Assembly: GCF_016412875.1 (NCBI RefSeq)
Contig: NZ_JAEKPD010000008.1
Location: 186,001-250,000 of the forward strand
From: Palleronia pontilimi
Lineage (GTDB): Bacteria > Pseudomonadota > Alphaproteobacteria > Rhodobacterales > Rhodobacteraceae
Direction: 5' to 3'
Length of the DNA stretch: 64,000 nucleotides
Shown here one piece after another: positions 34,925-46,370 of this stretch. A program made the position numbers and the translations under genes. The notes under the pieces were generated by a model. The model was not told where the DNA came from. It searched no databases and was given only the letters and a program-made list of their open reading frames with translations. Numbering within the stretch: the stretch's first letter is position 1; the number at the start of each line of letters is the position of its first letter.

Positions 34925-37014
34925 CCGGTGTGGATGTCCAGCAGGAAGACCGACACCGACGCCCCCGAGATCGTCACCCGGCCGTCCGGGACGTCGGTGT
35001 GCTTGCCGTGCCGGGACGTGTCGATGCGCCAGACCCAATGGGTGCCCTGCGGCGGATCTGGGATCACCATCTCGGTCGCGTGGCCTGCGTTGAACACGGC
35101 GAAGATGGCCGTCTCGGTCTCGGCGTAGTCGGGGGTGCCGCTGGCCATGCGCAGCTCCATGGCGACGCAGCAGAGGTCGGGATTGCCCCAGTCCTCGTCG
35201 CTCATGGGTTTGCCGTCGGGACGCCACCAGAACAGGTCCTCGATCCCGTCGACGCTGCGCTCGCGCGAGTGCAGGAACAGCTTCTGGCGCAGAAGCGGGT
35301 GATCCTTGCGGAACTTGATCATCATGCGGGTGAAATCGTGGAAATCGTGATCGAAGCTGTCCCAATCGATCCAGCTGATCTCGTTGTCCTGGGAATAGGC
35401 GTTGTTGTTGCCGCCCTGGCTGTTGCCCATCTCGTCGCCCGCCAGGATCATCGGGGTGCCCTGGCTGAGCATGAGCGTCGCCATCATGTTGCGTCGCCTG
35501 CGGGCGCGGGCCGCAAGGATGTCATGGTCGTCGGTTTCGCCCTCGACGCCCATGTTGTCGGAATAGTTTTCGCCATGGCCGTCCTTGCCGTCCTCGCCAT
35601 TGGCGAGGTTGTGCTTCTCGTTGTAGCTGACCGTATCCATCAGCGTGAAGCCGTCATGGGCCGTCAGAAGGTTGACGGACGCGGTGGCGGGCCGTCCCGA
35701 ATGGTCGAATTGCAGCGCGCTGCCGGTCAGCCGGTCGGCCAGCGCCGGAGCTTCGCCCGGATCCGCGCGCCAGAAGCGGCGCACCGTGTCGCGGTACTTG
35801 TCGTTCCATTCCATGAAGGGCGGCGGAAACGCCCCCAGCTGATAGCCGCCGGGGCCGATATCCCAGGGCTCGGCGATCAGCTTGACGTCGCAGAGCACCG
35901 GATCCTGGCGGATCGCGTCGAAGAACGCGGCGCCGCGATCGAAGCCACCTTCGTTCTGCCGACCCAGCGTCGAGCACAAATCGAAGCGGAACCCGTCTAC
36001 GTGCATGGTCTCGACCCAGTAGCGCAAGGAATCCATGATCATGCGCAGCACCATGGGGTGATCCACGTTCACCGTGTTGCCGGTACCGGTATCGTTCACG
36101 TAGAAGCGCGGGTTGTCGGGCTGCAGGCGGTAGTAGCTGGCATTGTCGAGGCCGCGGAAGGCCAGCGTCGGGCCCAGCTCGTTGCCCTCGCCGGTATGGT
36201 TGTAGACCACGTCCAGCAAGACCTCGATCCCGGCGGAATGGAAGCGGGCCACCATCTGCTGGAACTCGGAGATCTCGGCCCGGGCCATGTATTTCGGTTC
36301 GGGCGCGAAGAAGCCGATGGACTGGTAGCCCCAGTAATTGCTCAGGTTCTTTTCGTGCAGGAACCGGTCGGTCAGGTAGGCATGGACCGGCAAAAGCTCG
36401 ATCGCGGTGATGCCGAGATCGCTCAGGTAGTCCAGCATCCGGTCCGACGACAGGGCCAGGAAGGTGCCCGCATCGTCCAGGTCGCCGCGCCGCATGGTCA
36501 GACCCTTGGCATGCGCCTCGTAGATCACCGATTGCTGGATCGGCGTGCGCAGCGGCGTGTCGTCACCCCAGGAAAACGCCGGATCCTCGACAACCGAGCG
36601 TGGCATGTAGGGCGCGCTGTCGCGGGTATCCATCGCCAGGTCGGCGTCCTTGTGGCCAACCTTGTAGCCCTGCAGCGCGTCGTGCCAAGTCGGGTGCCCG
36701 GTCAGCCGCTTGGCGTAGGGATCCATCAGCAGCTTGTGCGGGTTGAAGCGGTGCCCTTCTTCGGGGCGATAGGGGCCATGTGCGCGGTAGCCATATTTCT
36801 GGCCCGGACGCAGACCCGAGATATAGCCGTGCCAGACATCGCCATCGCGTTCGGGCAGGTCGATCTGCAGCGTCTCGCGCCCGCCTTCGTCGTAAAGGCA
36901 AAGCACCATGCGGGTGGCATTTTCCGAAAAGATGGCGAAATTCACGCCATCCCCGTCGAAGGTCGCGCCGATGGGGGCCGCGCGGCCCTCGGTCATCACG
37001 TGATCAAGGCTCAT
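34921..37014 (-). CDS. glgX: Glycogen debranching enzyme GlgX
   Basis: A 697-residue GH13 (isoamylase-type) debranching enzyme that hydrolyses alpha-1,6 branches of phosphorylase-limit glycogen. An N-terminal CBM48-like domain (about residues 10-110, GVNFAIFSENATRMVLCLYD) precedes the barrel. Catalytic residues are D345 in VDGFRFDLCSTLG, E382 in LIAEPWDIG and D455 in LTAHDGFT; DVVYNHT is at about 268. Length agrees with E. coli GlgX (657) and relatives. It starts four bases after the glgA stop. Confidence 0.96.
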
Positions 37015-37018
37015 GTGT

Positions 37019-38437
37019 TCAGATCAGACTTCTGTATAAGGCGGCGTACTCAGCGGCCGAGCTGTCCCAGCCGACCGGATGGCGCATCGCGTTTTTCACC
37101 ATCTTCGACCAAGTATCTCGGTCGGCGTAAAGGTCCAAAAGCCTTTTCATCGCGTGGGCTGTGGCGTCGCCACGACCGGCCGTGTGCATAATCCCCGTGC
37201 AAACGCCCACTTTCACGGCAGCGTCGTTGGCGTCGATCACGGTATCGGCCAAGCCGCCGGTATTCGCGACCACGGGGATGGTGCCGTAGCGCAGACCGTA
37301 AAGCTGGGTCAGCCCGCAGGGCTCGAACCGCGAGGGCACAAGCACCGCGTCGCCGCCCGCGATCAGAAGGTGTGCCAGATCCTCGTCATAGCCGATGCGC
37401 ACGGCCAGGCCGTCGTGGCGCGCGGCTGCGAATTCCCAGGCGCGTTCCAGCTCGGACGCGCCAGATCCCAGAAGCGCGATCTGCCCGCCATCCGACAGGA
37501 ACGGCTCGAGCCCGTCCAGCGTCAGGTCCAGCCCCTTCTGCTCGGTCAGGCGCGACACGACGACGGCCAGTGGCCCGTCGGCGTCTGGCAGACCCATCTT
37601 GGCGCGCAAGGCTTTCTTGGCTTTCTCCTTGCCTTTCAGGGATTTGTAATGCGGTGCCACGGTGTCGTTCGCCGGATCCCAGACCGCAAGGTCGATGCCG
37701 TTCAGGATGCCGGTCAAATCGTCCTGCCGCGCGCGGATCAGCCCTTCGAAGCCCATCCCGAAGGTATCGGTGGTCAGTTCGCGCGCGTAGGTCGGGCTGA
37801 CGGTCGTGATCTTGTCGCAATAGTTCAGACCGGCCTTCAGCGACGACACGCGGCCCCAGAATTCGAACCCTTCGGGCGTGTAGTCGGCGGGGTCGAGCAA
37901 AAGCTCGCCCATCATGCCCGGATCGGCGTGGCCGGCGAAGGCGATGTTGTGGATCGTCATCACCGACGGCACGCCCACGCGCAGCTTGTGCAGGTAATAG
38001 GGCGCGAAGCCTGCCTGCCAGTCGTGGCCATGCACCACGTCCGGCCGCCAGTCGCCCAGCCCGTCGCGCGCGATGCGGGCGGCCACCAGCGACAGGGCGG
38101 CGAAGCGCTGGGGGTTGTCGGCCCAGTCCTGGCCATTGCCGTCCAGATAGATGCCGTGATCGCGTTCGTAGAGATGCGGCGCGTCCAGCACCAGCACGGG
38201 CACGCCCTTGGCCGTCTGCGCCAGCACCTGCGCCGAGGCGCCGAAAAGATCGTCGACACGCGTCAACTCGATCGGTGCGTCAAGCGCGGCCATGACCGGC
38301 TTGTAGCCCGGCAGCAGCACGCGCATGTCCACGCCCTGCCCCGCCAGCGCCCCCGGCAGCGCGCCGGCCACGTCCGCAAGGCCGCCGGTCTTCACCAGCG
38401 GCGCGCATTCGGACGCGACCGACAGCACCCGCATCAT
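37019..38437 (-). CDS. glgA: Glycogen synthase (ADP-glucose)
   Basis: A 472-residue GT5 glycogen synthase, which adds glucose from ADP-glucose to alpha-1,4-glucan ends. The N-terminal KTGGLAD motif (K16) binds ADP-glucose; [14 protein letters not shown] and [10 protein letters not shown] are in the central region; the C-terminal lobe carries [21 protein letters not shown] with the catalytic-region Glu. The tandem ATGATG start overlaps the glgC stop as ATGA. The same frame is open far upstream inside glgC, but only as an antiphase shadow with no family similarity. Confidence 0.96.
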   Translation of the reverse strand: MMRVLSVASECAPLVKTGGLADVAGALPGALAGQGVDMRVLLPGYKPVMAALDAPIELTRVDDLFGASAQVLAQTAKGVPVLVLDAPHLYERDHGIYLDGNGQDWADNPQRFAALSLVAARIARDGLGDWRPDVVHGHDWQAGFAPYYLHKLRVGVPSVMTIHNIAFAGHADPGMMGELLLDPADYTPEGFEFWGRVSSLKAGLNYCDKITTVSPTYARELTTDTFGMGFEGLIRARQDDLTGILNGIDLAVWDPANDTVAPHYKSLKGKEKAKKALRAKMGLPDADGPLAVVVSRLTEQKGLDLTLDGLEPFLSDGGQIALLGSGASELERAWEFAAARHDGLAVRIGYDEDLAHLLIAGGDAVLVPSRFEPCGLTQLYGLRYGTIPVVANTGGLADTVIDANDAAVKVGVCTGIMHTAGRGDATAHAMKRLLDLYADRDTWSKMVKNAMRHPVGWDSSAAEYAALYRSLI

Positions 38438-39717
38438 TGCGTGGCGAGCCACTTCTCGATCATCGGCTTGGTGATCAGCGTCACGCCGCCGTCGCTTTCG
38501 TAGAAGATCGGATTGCCCTGCGCATCCAGGTGCTCGGGCGCGTCCTCGGTGCCGACCTTCAGGCCCTCGGGGATCTCGACGCCGCGGTCCACGACGCATT
38601 TCGTCAGCTCGGCCGAGCGCCCGATATTGCAGCTTGGCAGGATCACCGCCTGGTTCAGCTTGGCGAAACTGTTGGTCTTCACCTTGGAAAACAGCAGCGA
38701 TTCGCGGATCTCGGTGCCCGAGATGATGCATCCGCCCGACACCAGCGACGACAGCGCGTGGCCGCGCCGCCCTTCCGCGTCGTGGATGAACTTGGCGGGC
38801 GGCGTGCTTTCCGAATAGGTCCAGACCGGCCAGTTGGTGTCCCACAGGTCGAGATCGGGGTCGAAATCCGTGAGGTCGATATTGGCCTGCCAATACGCAT
38901 CGACGGTGCCCACATCCTTCCAGTATGCGGGCGCGTCCTCGCGGTGGCGCACGCAGGAATCGGAAAAGCGGTGCGCCTGCGCATGGCCGTTTTCCACGAT
39001 GTAGGGGATGATGTCGCCGCCGAAATCGTGCTTCGAGCTTTCCTTGTCCTCGTCGCTGAGCAGCAGCTCGCGCAAGTAAGTCCACTTGAAGACGTAGATG
39101 CCCATCGAGGCCAGCGTCTGGTTCGGATTGCCTGGCATTCCGGGCGGATTGTCCGGCTTTTCCAGGAAGGACGTGATGCGCCACTTGTCGTCCACGTCCA
39201 TGACGCCAAAGGCTTTCGCCTGTTCGCGGGTGACGGTCAGGCAGCCGATGGTCACGTCCGCCTTGGTGTCCACGTGTTCGCGGATCATCACCTCGTAATC
39301 CATCTTGTAGATGTGGTCGCCCGCCAGGATCAGGATGTATTCGATCCCGTAACTGTCGATGATGTCTATGTTTTGCGTGACCGCATCCGCGGTGCCCACG
39401 TACCACTTGTCTTCGGCCACTCGCTGCGACGCGGGCAGGATGTCCAGGTATTCGTTCCGTTCGGCGCGGAAGAAGGACCAGCCGCGCTGGCAATGGCGGA
39501 TCAGGCTGTGCGCCTTGTACTGGGTGGCGATGGCCATCTTGCGAATGCCCGAGTTCAGCGCGTTCGACAGCGCGAAATCGACGATCCGGGTCTTGCCGCC
39601 GAAATAGACCGCCGGCTTGGCGCGCATTTCGGTCAGGTCCTTCAGCCGCGATCCGCGCCCGCCGGCCAGCACGAAGGCCAGCGTGCGGTTCGTCAGTCTC
39701 GAGTTCGGTCGGTCCAT
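38434..39717 (-). CDS. glgC: Glucose-1-phosphate adenylyltransferase
   Basis: A 427-residue ADP-glucose pyrophosphorylase, the committed and usually allosterically controlled step of glycogen synthesis. The nucleotide motif [12 protein letters not shown] is at residues 18-29, followed by [11 protein letters not shown] (activator-site region), the substrate motif [10 protein letters not shown], and the sugar-phosphate site FLEKP. The C-terminal left-handed beta-helix carries [15 protein letters not shown] and [20 protein letters not shown] precedes the ATG. It overlaps glgA by four bases and follows glgB by 45. Confidence 0.97.
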   Translation of the reverse strand: MDRPNSRLTNRTLAFVLAGGRGSRLKDLTEMRAKPAVYFGGKTRIVDFALSNALNSGIRKMAIATQYKAHSLIRHCQRGWSFFRAERNEYLDILPASQRVAEDKWYVGTADAVTQNIDIIDSYGIEYILILAGDHIYKMDYEVMIREHVDTKADVTIGCLTVTREQAKAFGVMDVDDKWRITSFLEKPDNPPGMPGNPNQTLASMGIYVFKWTYLRELLLSDEDKESSKHDFGGDIIPYIVENGHAQAHRFSDSCVRHREDAPAYWKDVGTVDAYWQANIDLTDFDPDLDLWDTNWPVWTYSESTPPAKFIHDAEGRRGHALSSLVSGGCIISGTEIRESLLFSKVKTNSFAKLNQAVILPSCNIGRSAELTKCVVDRGVEIPEGLKVGTEDAPEHLDAQGNPIFYESDGGVTLITKPMIEKWLATQ

Positions 39718-39762
39718 CCCTCGTCTCTCCCTCCCAGAAGTTATTCTTGTTGTCGTCGGGCG

Positions 39763-41973
39763 TCAGTCCTTGATGAAGATCTGCGTGCTGAGCGGCGGCA
39801 GAACGACCTTGGCTTGCGCAGGCTGTCCGTGAAGCGGTTCGGGCGTGGCATCGATGCCGCCCATGTTGCCACGATCGCTGCCGCCATAGACGCCCGCATC
39901 GGTGTTCAGCGCCTCGCGCCACCGGCCCGCCTGCGGCAGCGGCAGGATGTGCTCGGTCCGCTCGACCGGGGTCATGTTGCACACGACGACGACCTCGGCC
40001 GCGTCCTTGTCCTTGCCGCGACGGATCCAGGCATAGCTGGACTGTTTCGAATCGTTCGCCTCGATCCACTGGAAGCCCTTGGGGTCGCAATCAAGCTGAT
40101 GCAGCGCGGGCGTGTCGCGGTAGAGCGTGTTCAGATCGCGCACGAGGCGGCGCACCCCGTCGTGCTTGGGGTCGTCCAGCAGGTCCCACGGCAATTGCCC
40201 CGCGGCCTTCCATTCGTGCGGCTGGGCGAATTCGCAGCCCATGAACAGCAGTTTCTTGCCCGGATGGCCCCACATGAAGCCGTAATAGGCGCGCAGGTTG
40301 GCGAATTTCTCCCACTCGTTGCCCGGCATCTTCGACAGCATCGAGCCTTTGCCATGCACCACTTCGTCATGGCTGATCGGCAGGATGAAATTCTCGGAAA
40401 ATGCATAATGCAGCCCGAAGGTCATCTGGTGGTGGTGGTGCTGGCGGTAGATCGGATCCTTTTCCATGTAAGACAGGGTGTCGTTCATCCAGCCCATGTT
40501 CCACTTGTAGCCGAAGCCCAGCCCCCCCTGATCCACCGGGTGCGACACGCCCGGAAAACTGGTCGATTCCTCGGCCACGGTCATGATGCCCGGATGCTCG
40601 CCATAGGCGGCGATGTTGGTGTTCTGCAGCACCGCGATCGCTTCATAATTCTCACGGCCGCCATCCTTGTTGGGGATCCACTCACCTTCCTTGCGGCTGT
40701 AGTCACGATAGAGCATCGAGGCCACCGCATCCACGCGCAGCCCGTCGACGTGGTATTCCTCGAACCAGTACAGCGCGTTGGAAATCAGATAGTTGGCGAC
40801 CTCGGTGCGACCGTAATTGTAGATCGCGGTGTTCCAGTCGGGATGAAATCCTTCGCGCGGGTCGGCGTGCTCGTAAAGCGCGGTGCCGTCGAACTTGGCC
40901 AGCCCATGCGCGTCCACCGGGAAGTGACCCGGAACCCAGTCCAGGATCATGCCCAGCCCCGCCTTGTGGGCGGCTTCCACCAAGTCGCGGAATTCGTGCG
41001 GGGTGCCGTGGCGGATGGTGGGCGCGAACATGCCCACGGGCTGGTAACCCCAGGACCCGTCGAAGGGATATTCGCTGATCGGCAGCAGCTCGATATGGGT
41101 GAAGCCCATGTCGGCCACGTATTCCACAAGCTCGGTGGCCGCTTCCTGGTAGGACAGCGACCGCCCGCCTTCATCCACGCGGCGCTTCCAGGACGGCAGA
41201 TGCACTTCGTAAACGGAAATCGGAGAGGCGCGGTCGTTGAGCGATGCGCGCGTCTTCATCCACTCGGCGTCCTTCCAGCCATATCCGCGCAGGTCGCGCA
41301 CGATGGACGCGTTTTCTGGCGGATGCTGCGAGCCGAAGCCGACCGGATCGGCCTTCAAGGGCTGCAGCGTGCCGCCGGGGCCGAGGATCTCGTACTTGTA
41401 CGCCTCGCCCTCGGCCACGTTGGGGATGAAGATCTCCCACACACCGGTGGCGCCGCGCAGCCGCATGGGATGGCGCCGCCCGTCCCAGTGGTTGAAGCCG
41501 CCCACGACGCTGACGCGTTGCGCGTTCGGCGCCCAGACGGCGAAATGGGTGCCGGACTGGCCCTCACGCTCCATGACGTGAGCGCCCAGGACGGTCCAGA
41601 TGCGGCGATGGGTGCCTTCGCCGAGCAGGTATTCGTCCATCTCGCCCATGACGGGACCGAAGCGATAGGCGTCTTCGTATTCCCAGTCGGCACCGTCGAC
41701 GTGGCCCTTCAGCCAGTAATGGCCATCGCCGGGCACCGGGCCCGAGAAGACGCCCGTCCCGTCGGCCACCCGCGCAAGGGGATGCGCGGTGCCGTCATCG
41801 GTCATGGCGAACATTTCTTCGGCACCGGGATCGATGCAGGTGACGTGGCGTGTGCCATTCACGGAATGCGGACCCAGCACGGCGAAGGGATCGCCGTGCT
41901 GTCCGGCCTGTAGGGCGCGGGCCGCGTCTTGGGAAATGGCGGACTTGGCGGGCGTTTTGTCGGTTGTGCTCAT
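39763..41973 (-). CDS. glgB: 1,4-alpha-glucan branching enzyme
   Basis: A 736-residue GH13 branching enzyme. Two N-terminal CBM48-type domains (about residues 20-110 and 120-220, with GGFNHWDGRRHPM) precede the barrel. The catalytic triad is D415 in VDGLRVDAVASM, E468 in MTVAEEST and D536 in LPISHDEVVHGK. A C-terminal all-beta domain closes the protein. I chose the ATG giving MSTTDKTPAKS; an in-frame ATG nine codons upstream (42000) is possible but neither has a strong ribosome-binding site. It makes the alpha-1,6 branches that GlgX later removes. Confidence 0.96.
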   Translation of the reverse strand: MSTTDKTPAKSAISQDAARALQAGQHGDPFAVLGPHSVNGTRHVTCIDPGAEEMFAMTDDGTAHPLARVADGTGVFSGPVPGDGHYWLKGHVDGADWEYEDAYRFGPVMGEMDEYLLGEGTHRRIWTVLGAHVMEREGQSGTHFAVWAPNAQRVSVVGGFNHWDGRRHPMRLRGATGVWEIFIPNVAEGEAYKYEILGPGGTLQPLKADPVGFGSQHPPENASIVRDLRGYGWKDAEWMKTRASLNDRASPISVYEVHLPSWKRRVDEGGRSLSYQEAATELVEYVADMGFTHIELLPISEYPFDGSWGYQPVGMFAPTIRHGTPHEFRDLVEAAHKAGLGMILDWVPGHFPVDAHGLAKFDGTALYEHADPREGFHPDWNTAIYNYGRTEVANYLISNALYWFEEYHVDGLRVDAVASMLYRDYSRKEGEWIPNKDGGRENYEAIAVLQNTNIAAYGEHPGIMTVAEESTSFPGVSHPVDQGGLGFGYKWNMGWMNDTLSYMEKDPIYRQHHHHQMTFGLHYAFSENFILPISHDEVVHGKGSMLSKMPGNEWEKFANLRAYYGFMWGHPGKKLLFMGCEFAQPHEWKAAGQLPWDLLDDPKHDGVRRLVRDLNTLYRDTPALHQLDCDPKGFQWIEANDSKQSSYAWIRRGKDKDAAEVVVVCNMTPVERTEHILPLPQAGRWREALNTDAGVYGGSDRGNMGGIDATPEPLHGQPAQAKVVLPPLSTQIFIKD

Positions 41974-42025
41974 ACGCCCTAGCCTAGGCCGTTTGAGCAT
42001 TACCGCAACCGTCCCGAGCGGGAAT

Positions 42026-44392
42026 TTAGCCGGCCACGAGCGCCTGGGCGTCCCAAATATCGCGCATGTACCCCCGGATCGTCCTGTCCGAGCTGAACCA
42101 GCCCGACCGCGCCGTGTTCAGCACCGCCATCCGGGTCCAGTCGTCCTGGTCGGCATAGGCTTTTTCGACGTCACGCTGTGCGCGGTAGAAATCGGTGAAA
42201 TCCGACGCAACCAGGAAGTAATCCGGCCCGCTGATATTGCCCACGATGCCGTCGAAGCTGTCACCGAAGGTGCCCTTGCGGATCTCGTCCAGCGCGCGCT
42301 TCAGGCGGGGATCGGCCTCGATCGCCTTTTGCGCATGGTTCGCGACCTCGCGGCGCTCGACCACCTCTTGCGCGGTCATGCCGAACAGGAAGAAGTTGTC
42401 CGCGCCCACGAGGTCACGGATTTCCACGTTGGCGCCGTCCAGCGTGCCGATGGTCAGCGCGCCGTTCAGCGCGAACTTCATGTTGCCGGTGCCCGACGCT
42501 TCCTTGCCCGCGGTGCTGATCTGCTCGGACAGCTCCGCCGCCGGGATCAGGCGTTCGGCCAGGGTGACGTTGTAATTGGCGGGATAGGCCACTTTGAGGT
42601 ACTGGCTGGTCTGCGGATCGCGGTTCAGCACGTCGGCCACCGCGTTGATAAGATGGATGATTTCCTTGGCGAAGACGTAGCCGGGGGCCGCCTTGCCGCC
42701 GAAGATCTTCACGCGCGGCACCCAGTCGGCGTTGGGATTGTCCTTGATCTCAAGCCAATGGGCGATGGTTTCCAGGATGTTCAGGTGCTGGCGTTTGTAT
42801 TCGTGGATGCGCTTGATCTGCACGTCGAACATGGCGTCGGGGTCCACGTCGGTGCCCCGCTCGCCCAGGTAATTCGAAAGGTCCGCCTTGTTCGCGCGCT
42901 TCGCGGCGGCATAGGCATCGCGGAAGGTGCGGTCGTCGGCCATGGGTTCGAGCTTTTTCAGCCGCTCAAGGTCGTCCACCCAGCCCTTGCCGATGGCCTG
43001 CGTGATCAGCTGGCTCAGGCGCGGATTGGCCGACAGCACCCAGCGGCGCGGCGTGACGCCGTTCGTCTCGTTCACGATCCGGTCGGGATGCAGGCGGTGC
43101 AGCTCGGCGAACACGGTTTCCTTCATCAGCTCGGTATGCAGCGCCGACACGCCGTTGACCTTGTGCGCCATGGCGAAGGCCAGCGGGCCCATCAGCACGT
43201 CGCCCTCGTCGGTCATGGTGACCTGGCGGTCCGGATGCTCGGCGGCGTGGGCCTTGTCGATCGCCTCGATCAGCTGCATGTGCCGCGGCAGCAGGTCCGA
43301 CATCAGCTCAATCCCCCACCGCTCGAGCGCCTCGGGCAGCAGCGTGTGGTTGGTGTAGCTAAGGCAGCCGCGCGCGATCTCGATCGCTTGCTCCAGCGCC
43401 AGGCCACGCTCGTCCACCAGCAGGCGGACCAGTTCCGGCCCGGCGATGGCGGGGTGGGTGTCGTTCAGCTGGATCGCGACCTTTTGAGGCAGCAGGGTCA
43501 GGTCGTCGTATTCACTGTCGAACCGGCGCAGGATGTCGCGCAGGGACGCGGCTGTGAAGAAGAATTCCTGCTTCAGCCGCAGGCGCTTGCCCTCTTCGGT
43601 GGTGTCGTCGGGATAGAGCACGCGGCTGATCGTGCGCGCTGTGTTCTCGGGCTGCGCCGCGCCGTAATAGTCGCCCGCGTTGAAGCGGTCGAGGTCGAAG
43701 ACCTGCTCGGGCACCGCCGCCCAGAGCCGCAGCGTGTTGGCCCAGTTTCCGTCCCAGCCGATGATGGGCGTGTCGAAGGCTTCGGCCACCACGGCCTCGT
43801 CCGGGGTCCAAACGGTCTTGCCGCCCAGATCCGTCACGGTGCCGCCGAACCCGATGGAAAACGACGCTTCGGGGCGCTCGAATTCCCACGCGTGGGTCTG
43901 GGTCAGCCAGTCCTCGGGCGCCTCGATCTGGCGACCGTCCTCGAAGCTCTGCTTGAACAGGCCGTGCTCGTAGCGGATGCCGTAGCCATAGGCCGGGCAA
44001 CCGATGGTCGACAACGATTCCAGGAAACACGCCGCGAGCCGTCCCAGCCCGCCATTGCCGAGCGCCGCGTCGGGCTCGTCGCCCAGCACGTCGTCCAGCG
44101 ACAGGCCCAGCCCGTCGAAGATCTCGGACGTCTCGTCCAACAGGCGCAGGTTCACCACCGCGTCCTCGAGCAGACGCCCGATCAGGAATTCCATCGACAG
44201 GTAATAGACGCGCTTGCCTTGCTGGGCGTAGGTCGCGCGGGTCGAGGCGAACCACGGATCGACGATCCTGTCCCGAATGGCGTAGCTGAGCGCCAGCCGC
44301 CAGTCGGTGATCTGGGCGTGGGATTCGTCCTTGCCCAGCGAATATTTCAGGTGACGCAGGATGTCGTCGCGAAGTTTCGTCTTGGTGGTCAT
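42026..44392 (-). CDS. glgP: Glycogen phosphorylase
   Basis: A 788-residue GT35 phosphorylase that releases glucose-1-phosphate from glycogen ends. The pyridoxal-phosphate lysine is K639 in the segment EASGTGNMKFALNGALTIG; ALGNGGLGRLAACFLES is also diagnostic. The N-terminal phosphorylation and AMP sites of animal enzymes are not expected and I do not see them. It is the first gene of the eight-gene glycogen operon (glgP-B-C-A-X, malQ, pgm, GH13-like). The 222-base region upstream, to mccB, must hold the operon promoter; it contains the palindromic core AAGCGCTT at 44500. Confidence 0.97.
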   Translation of the reverse strand: MTTKTKLRDDILRHLKYSLGKDESHAQITDWRLALSYAIRDRIVDPWFASTRATYAQQGKRVYYLSMEFLIGRLLEDAVVNLRLLDETSEIFDGLGLSLDDVLGDEPDAALGNGGLGRLAACFLESLSTIGCPAYGYGIRYEHGLFKQSFEDGRQIEAPEDWLTQTHAWEFERPEASFSIGFGGTVTDLGGKTVWTPDEAVVAEAFDTPIIGWDGNWANTLRLWAAVPEQVFDLDRFNAGDYYGAAQPENTARTISRVLYPDDTTEEGKRLRLKQEFFFTAASLRDILRRFDSEYDDLTLLPQKVAIQLNDTHPAIAGPELVRLLVDERGLALEQAIEIARGCLSYTNHTLLPEALERWGIELMSDLLPRHMQLIEAIDKAHAAEHPDRQVTMTDEGDVLMGPLAFAMAHKVNGVSALHTELMKETVFAELHRLHPDRIVNETNGVTPRRWVLSANPRLSQLITQAIGKGWVDDLERLKKLEPMADDRTFRDAYAAAKRANKADLSNYLGERGTDVDPDAMFDVQIKRIHEYKRQHLNILETIAHWLEIKDNPNADWVPRVKIFGGKAAPGYVFAKEIIHLINAVADVLNRDPQTSQYLKVAYPANYNVTLAERLIPAAELSEQISTAGKEASGTGNMKFALNGALTIGTLDGANVEIRDLVGADNFFLFGMTAQEVVERREVANHAQKAIEADPRLKRALDEIRKGTFGDSFDGIVGNISGPDYFLVASDFTDFYRAQRDVEKAYADQDDWTRMAVLNTARSGWFSSDRTIRGYMRDIWDAQALVAG

Positions 44393-44614
44393 AGCGAGCT
44401 ATCTTTCGGGATGCGGCCCAAGCAGGCCGTAACTGGGGGAGTTAGCGGTAACCTTTCCCGCCTTGGCCCCAGCGTTTGCACGGCTTCGCCCAAGGCTGCA
44501 AGCGCTTTGAAAAGCGAATTGACGCAGGGCGTTTCCGTGACGCAACAGACCGCTGCGGACCGTTTCGGATAAGTGGCGCGCGTGATTTGCAGAATCCACC
44601 GGCACGGCAGGTCG

Positions 44615-46216
44615 TCACATCCGGAAGACGCCGAACCTGGTCTCGCCGATAGCAGTGTTGCAGGCCGCCGCGAGGCTCAGCGACAGCACCTGCCGCGCGG
44701 TTCGCGGGTCGATCACCCCGTCGTCCCAGAGCCGCGCGCTGGCGTAGAGCGGGTGCGACTGCCGCTCGAACTGCTCGATGATGGGCCGCTTGAACGCGGC
44801 CTCGTCGGCGTCCGACCACTCCTCGCCGCGCTTTTCCCTTTGGGCGCGCGTGACATCGGCCAGCACACCCGCCGCCTGCGGCCCGCCCATGGTCGAGATG
44901 CGTGCGTTGGGCCACGACCACAGGAAGCGCGGCGAATAGGCCCGCCCCGCCATCCCGTAATTGCCCGCCCCGAACGAGCCGCCGATCAGCATCGAGATCT
45001 TCGGCACCGCCGTGGTGCTGACCGCCGTCACCATCTTGGCGCCGTGCCGCGCGATGCCTTCGTTTTCGTATTTCCGGCCCACCATGAAGCCGGTGATGTT
45101 GTGCAGGAAGACCAACGGCACCCGGCGCTGGGAACAGAGCTCGATGAAATGCGCGCCCTTCTGGGCGGCTTCAGAGAACAGCACGCCGTTATTGGCCACG
45201 ATCCCCACCGGCCAGCCGTCCACATGGGCAAAGCCGGTGACCAGGGTGTCGCCGAAGCGGGCCTTGAATTCGTCGAAGCGTGAGCCGTCCACCATCCGCG
45301 CGATCACCTCGCGCACGTCATATGGCGTGGTCAGCGCCTTTGGGAGGACGCCAAGCACCTCGTCCGGATCATAATCGGGATCCTCGGACGCCTGCCGCGG
45401 GGAGACGTGCTGTCCCGCCCCAAGCGACGCCACGGCCTGCCGCGCCAGGGCCAGCGCGTGGGCGTCGTCCTCGGCCAGGTAATCGGCCACGCCCGAAAGG
45501 CGGGTGTGCACGTCGCCTCCGCCCAGGTCCTCGGCCGTGACGACCTCGCCCGTCGCGGCCTTCACCAGCGGCGGGCCGGCCAGGAAGATCGTGCCCTGGT
45601 CGCGCACGATGATCGTCACGTCGGACATGGCGGGCACATAGGCGCCACCGGCCGTGCAGGACCCCATGACGACGGCGATCTGGGCGATGCCCTTGGCGCT
45701 CATCTGCGCCTGGTTGTAGAAGATGCGCCCGAAATGGTCGCGGTCCGGGAAGACTTCGTCCTGCAACGTCAGGTTCGCGCCGCCGGAATCGACCAGGTAG
45801 ATGCACGGCAGACCGTTCTGCTCGGCAATCTCCTGGGCGCGCAGGTGTTTCTTCACGGTCATCGGGAAATACGTGCCGCCCTTCACGGTGGCGTCGTTGG
45901 CCAGCACCATGCAGAGCTGCCCCGACACGGTGCCGACCCCCGCGATGGCGCCCGCCGCGGGCGCATCGCCGCCATACATGCCATGGGCCGCGGTCAGCCC
46001 GACCTCGAGGAACGCGGATCCGGGATCGAGCAGACCGGCCACCCGGTCACGTGGCGCCATCTTGCCGCGCGCCTCGTGGCGGGCACGGGCCCGCGCGCCG
46101 CCACCCGCCATGGCCGTCTCCGCCGCCGCGCGCATCTGGTCGATCAGGTCCAGGTGATGGGCCCGGTTTTCCCTGAACTCGGCCGCGCCGGTCAGGATGT
46201 GCGATTGAAGCTTCAC
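44615..46216 (-). CDS. mccB: Methylcrotonyl-CoA carboxylase carboxyltransferase (beta) subunit
   Basis: A 533-residue acyl-CoA carboxyltransferase subunit. It would move CO2 from biotin, carried on the alpha subunit, to 3-methylcrotonyl-CoA in leucine breakdown. Family landmarks: [72 protein letters not shown] and [20 protein letters not shown]; the last three are typical of MccB and related subunits. It begins with GTG, with AAGGACC about nine bases upstream. It follows ivd and a small gene. The alpha subunit mccA, normally adjacent, is missing: the next gene downstream is glgP's side of the glycogen operon. Confidence 0.93.
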   Translation of the reverse strand: MKLQSHILTGAAEFRENRAHHLDLIDQMRAAAETAMAGGGARARARHEARGKMAPRDRVAGLLDPGSAFLEVGLTAAHGMYGGDAPAAGAIAGVGTVSGQLCMVLANDATVKGGTYFPMTVKKHLRAQEIAEQNGLPCIYLVDSGGANLTLQDEVFPDRDHFGRIFYNQAQMSAKGIAQIAVVMGSCTAGGAYVPAMSDVTIIVRDQGTIFLAGPPLVKAATGEVVTAEDLGGGDVHTRLSGVADYLAEDDAHALALARQAVASLGAGQHVSPRQASEDPDYDPDEVLGVLPKALTTPYDVREVIARMVDGSRFDEFKARFGDTLVTGFAHVDGWPVGIVANNGVLFSEAAQKGAHFIELCSQRRVPLVFLHNITGFMVGRKYENEGIARHGAKMVTAVSTTAVPKISMLIGGSFGAGNYGMAGRAYSPRFLWSWPNARISTMGGPQAAGVLADVTRAQREKRGEEWSDADEAAFKRPIIEQFERQSHPLYASARLWDDGVIDPRTARQVLSLSLAAACNTAIGETRFGVFRM

Positions 46217-46370
46217 GGGCGGCAGGTCCTTACGGCGCGGATATCCGCCCCGAGCCTAGGCGCGCCCCGCCGGACCGGCAAGCGATCCGGCGCTTGTTAT
46301 CACTGTTCTACAAATAGTTTGTCGCAAAGGCAGTCTGACGGCCCACCCATTGATCCTCACGCCCCTGCGC

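Noticed and set aside
38438-40090. The glgA reading frame continues open upstream for over 1600 bases
   Set aside because: This part is an out-of-frame reading of glgC; glgA similarity begins exactly at the ATG overlapping the glgC stop.
44399-44605. A 68-codon minus-strand frame between mccB and glgP
   Set aside because: No ribosome-binding site, no similarity, and it occupies the region that must hold the glgP promoter.
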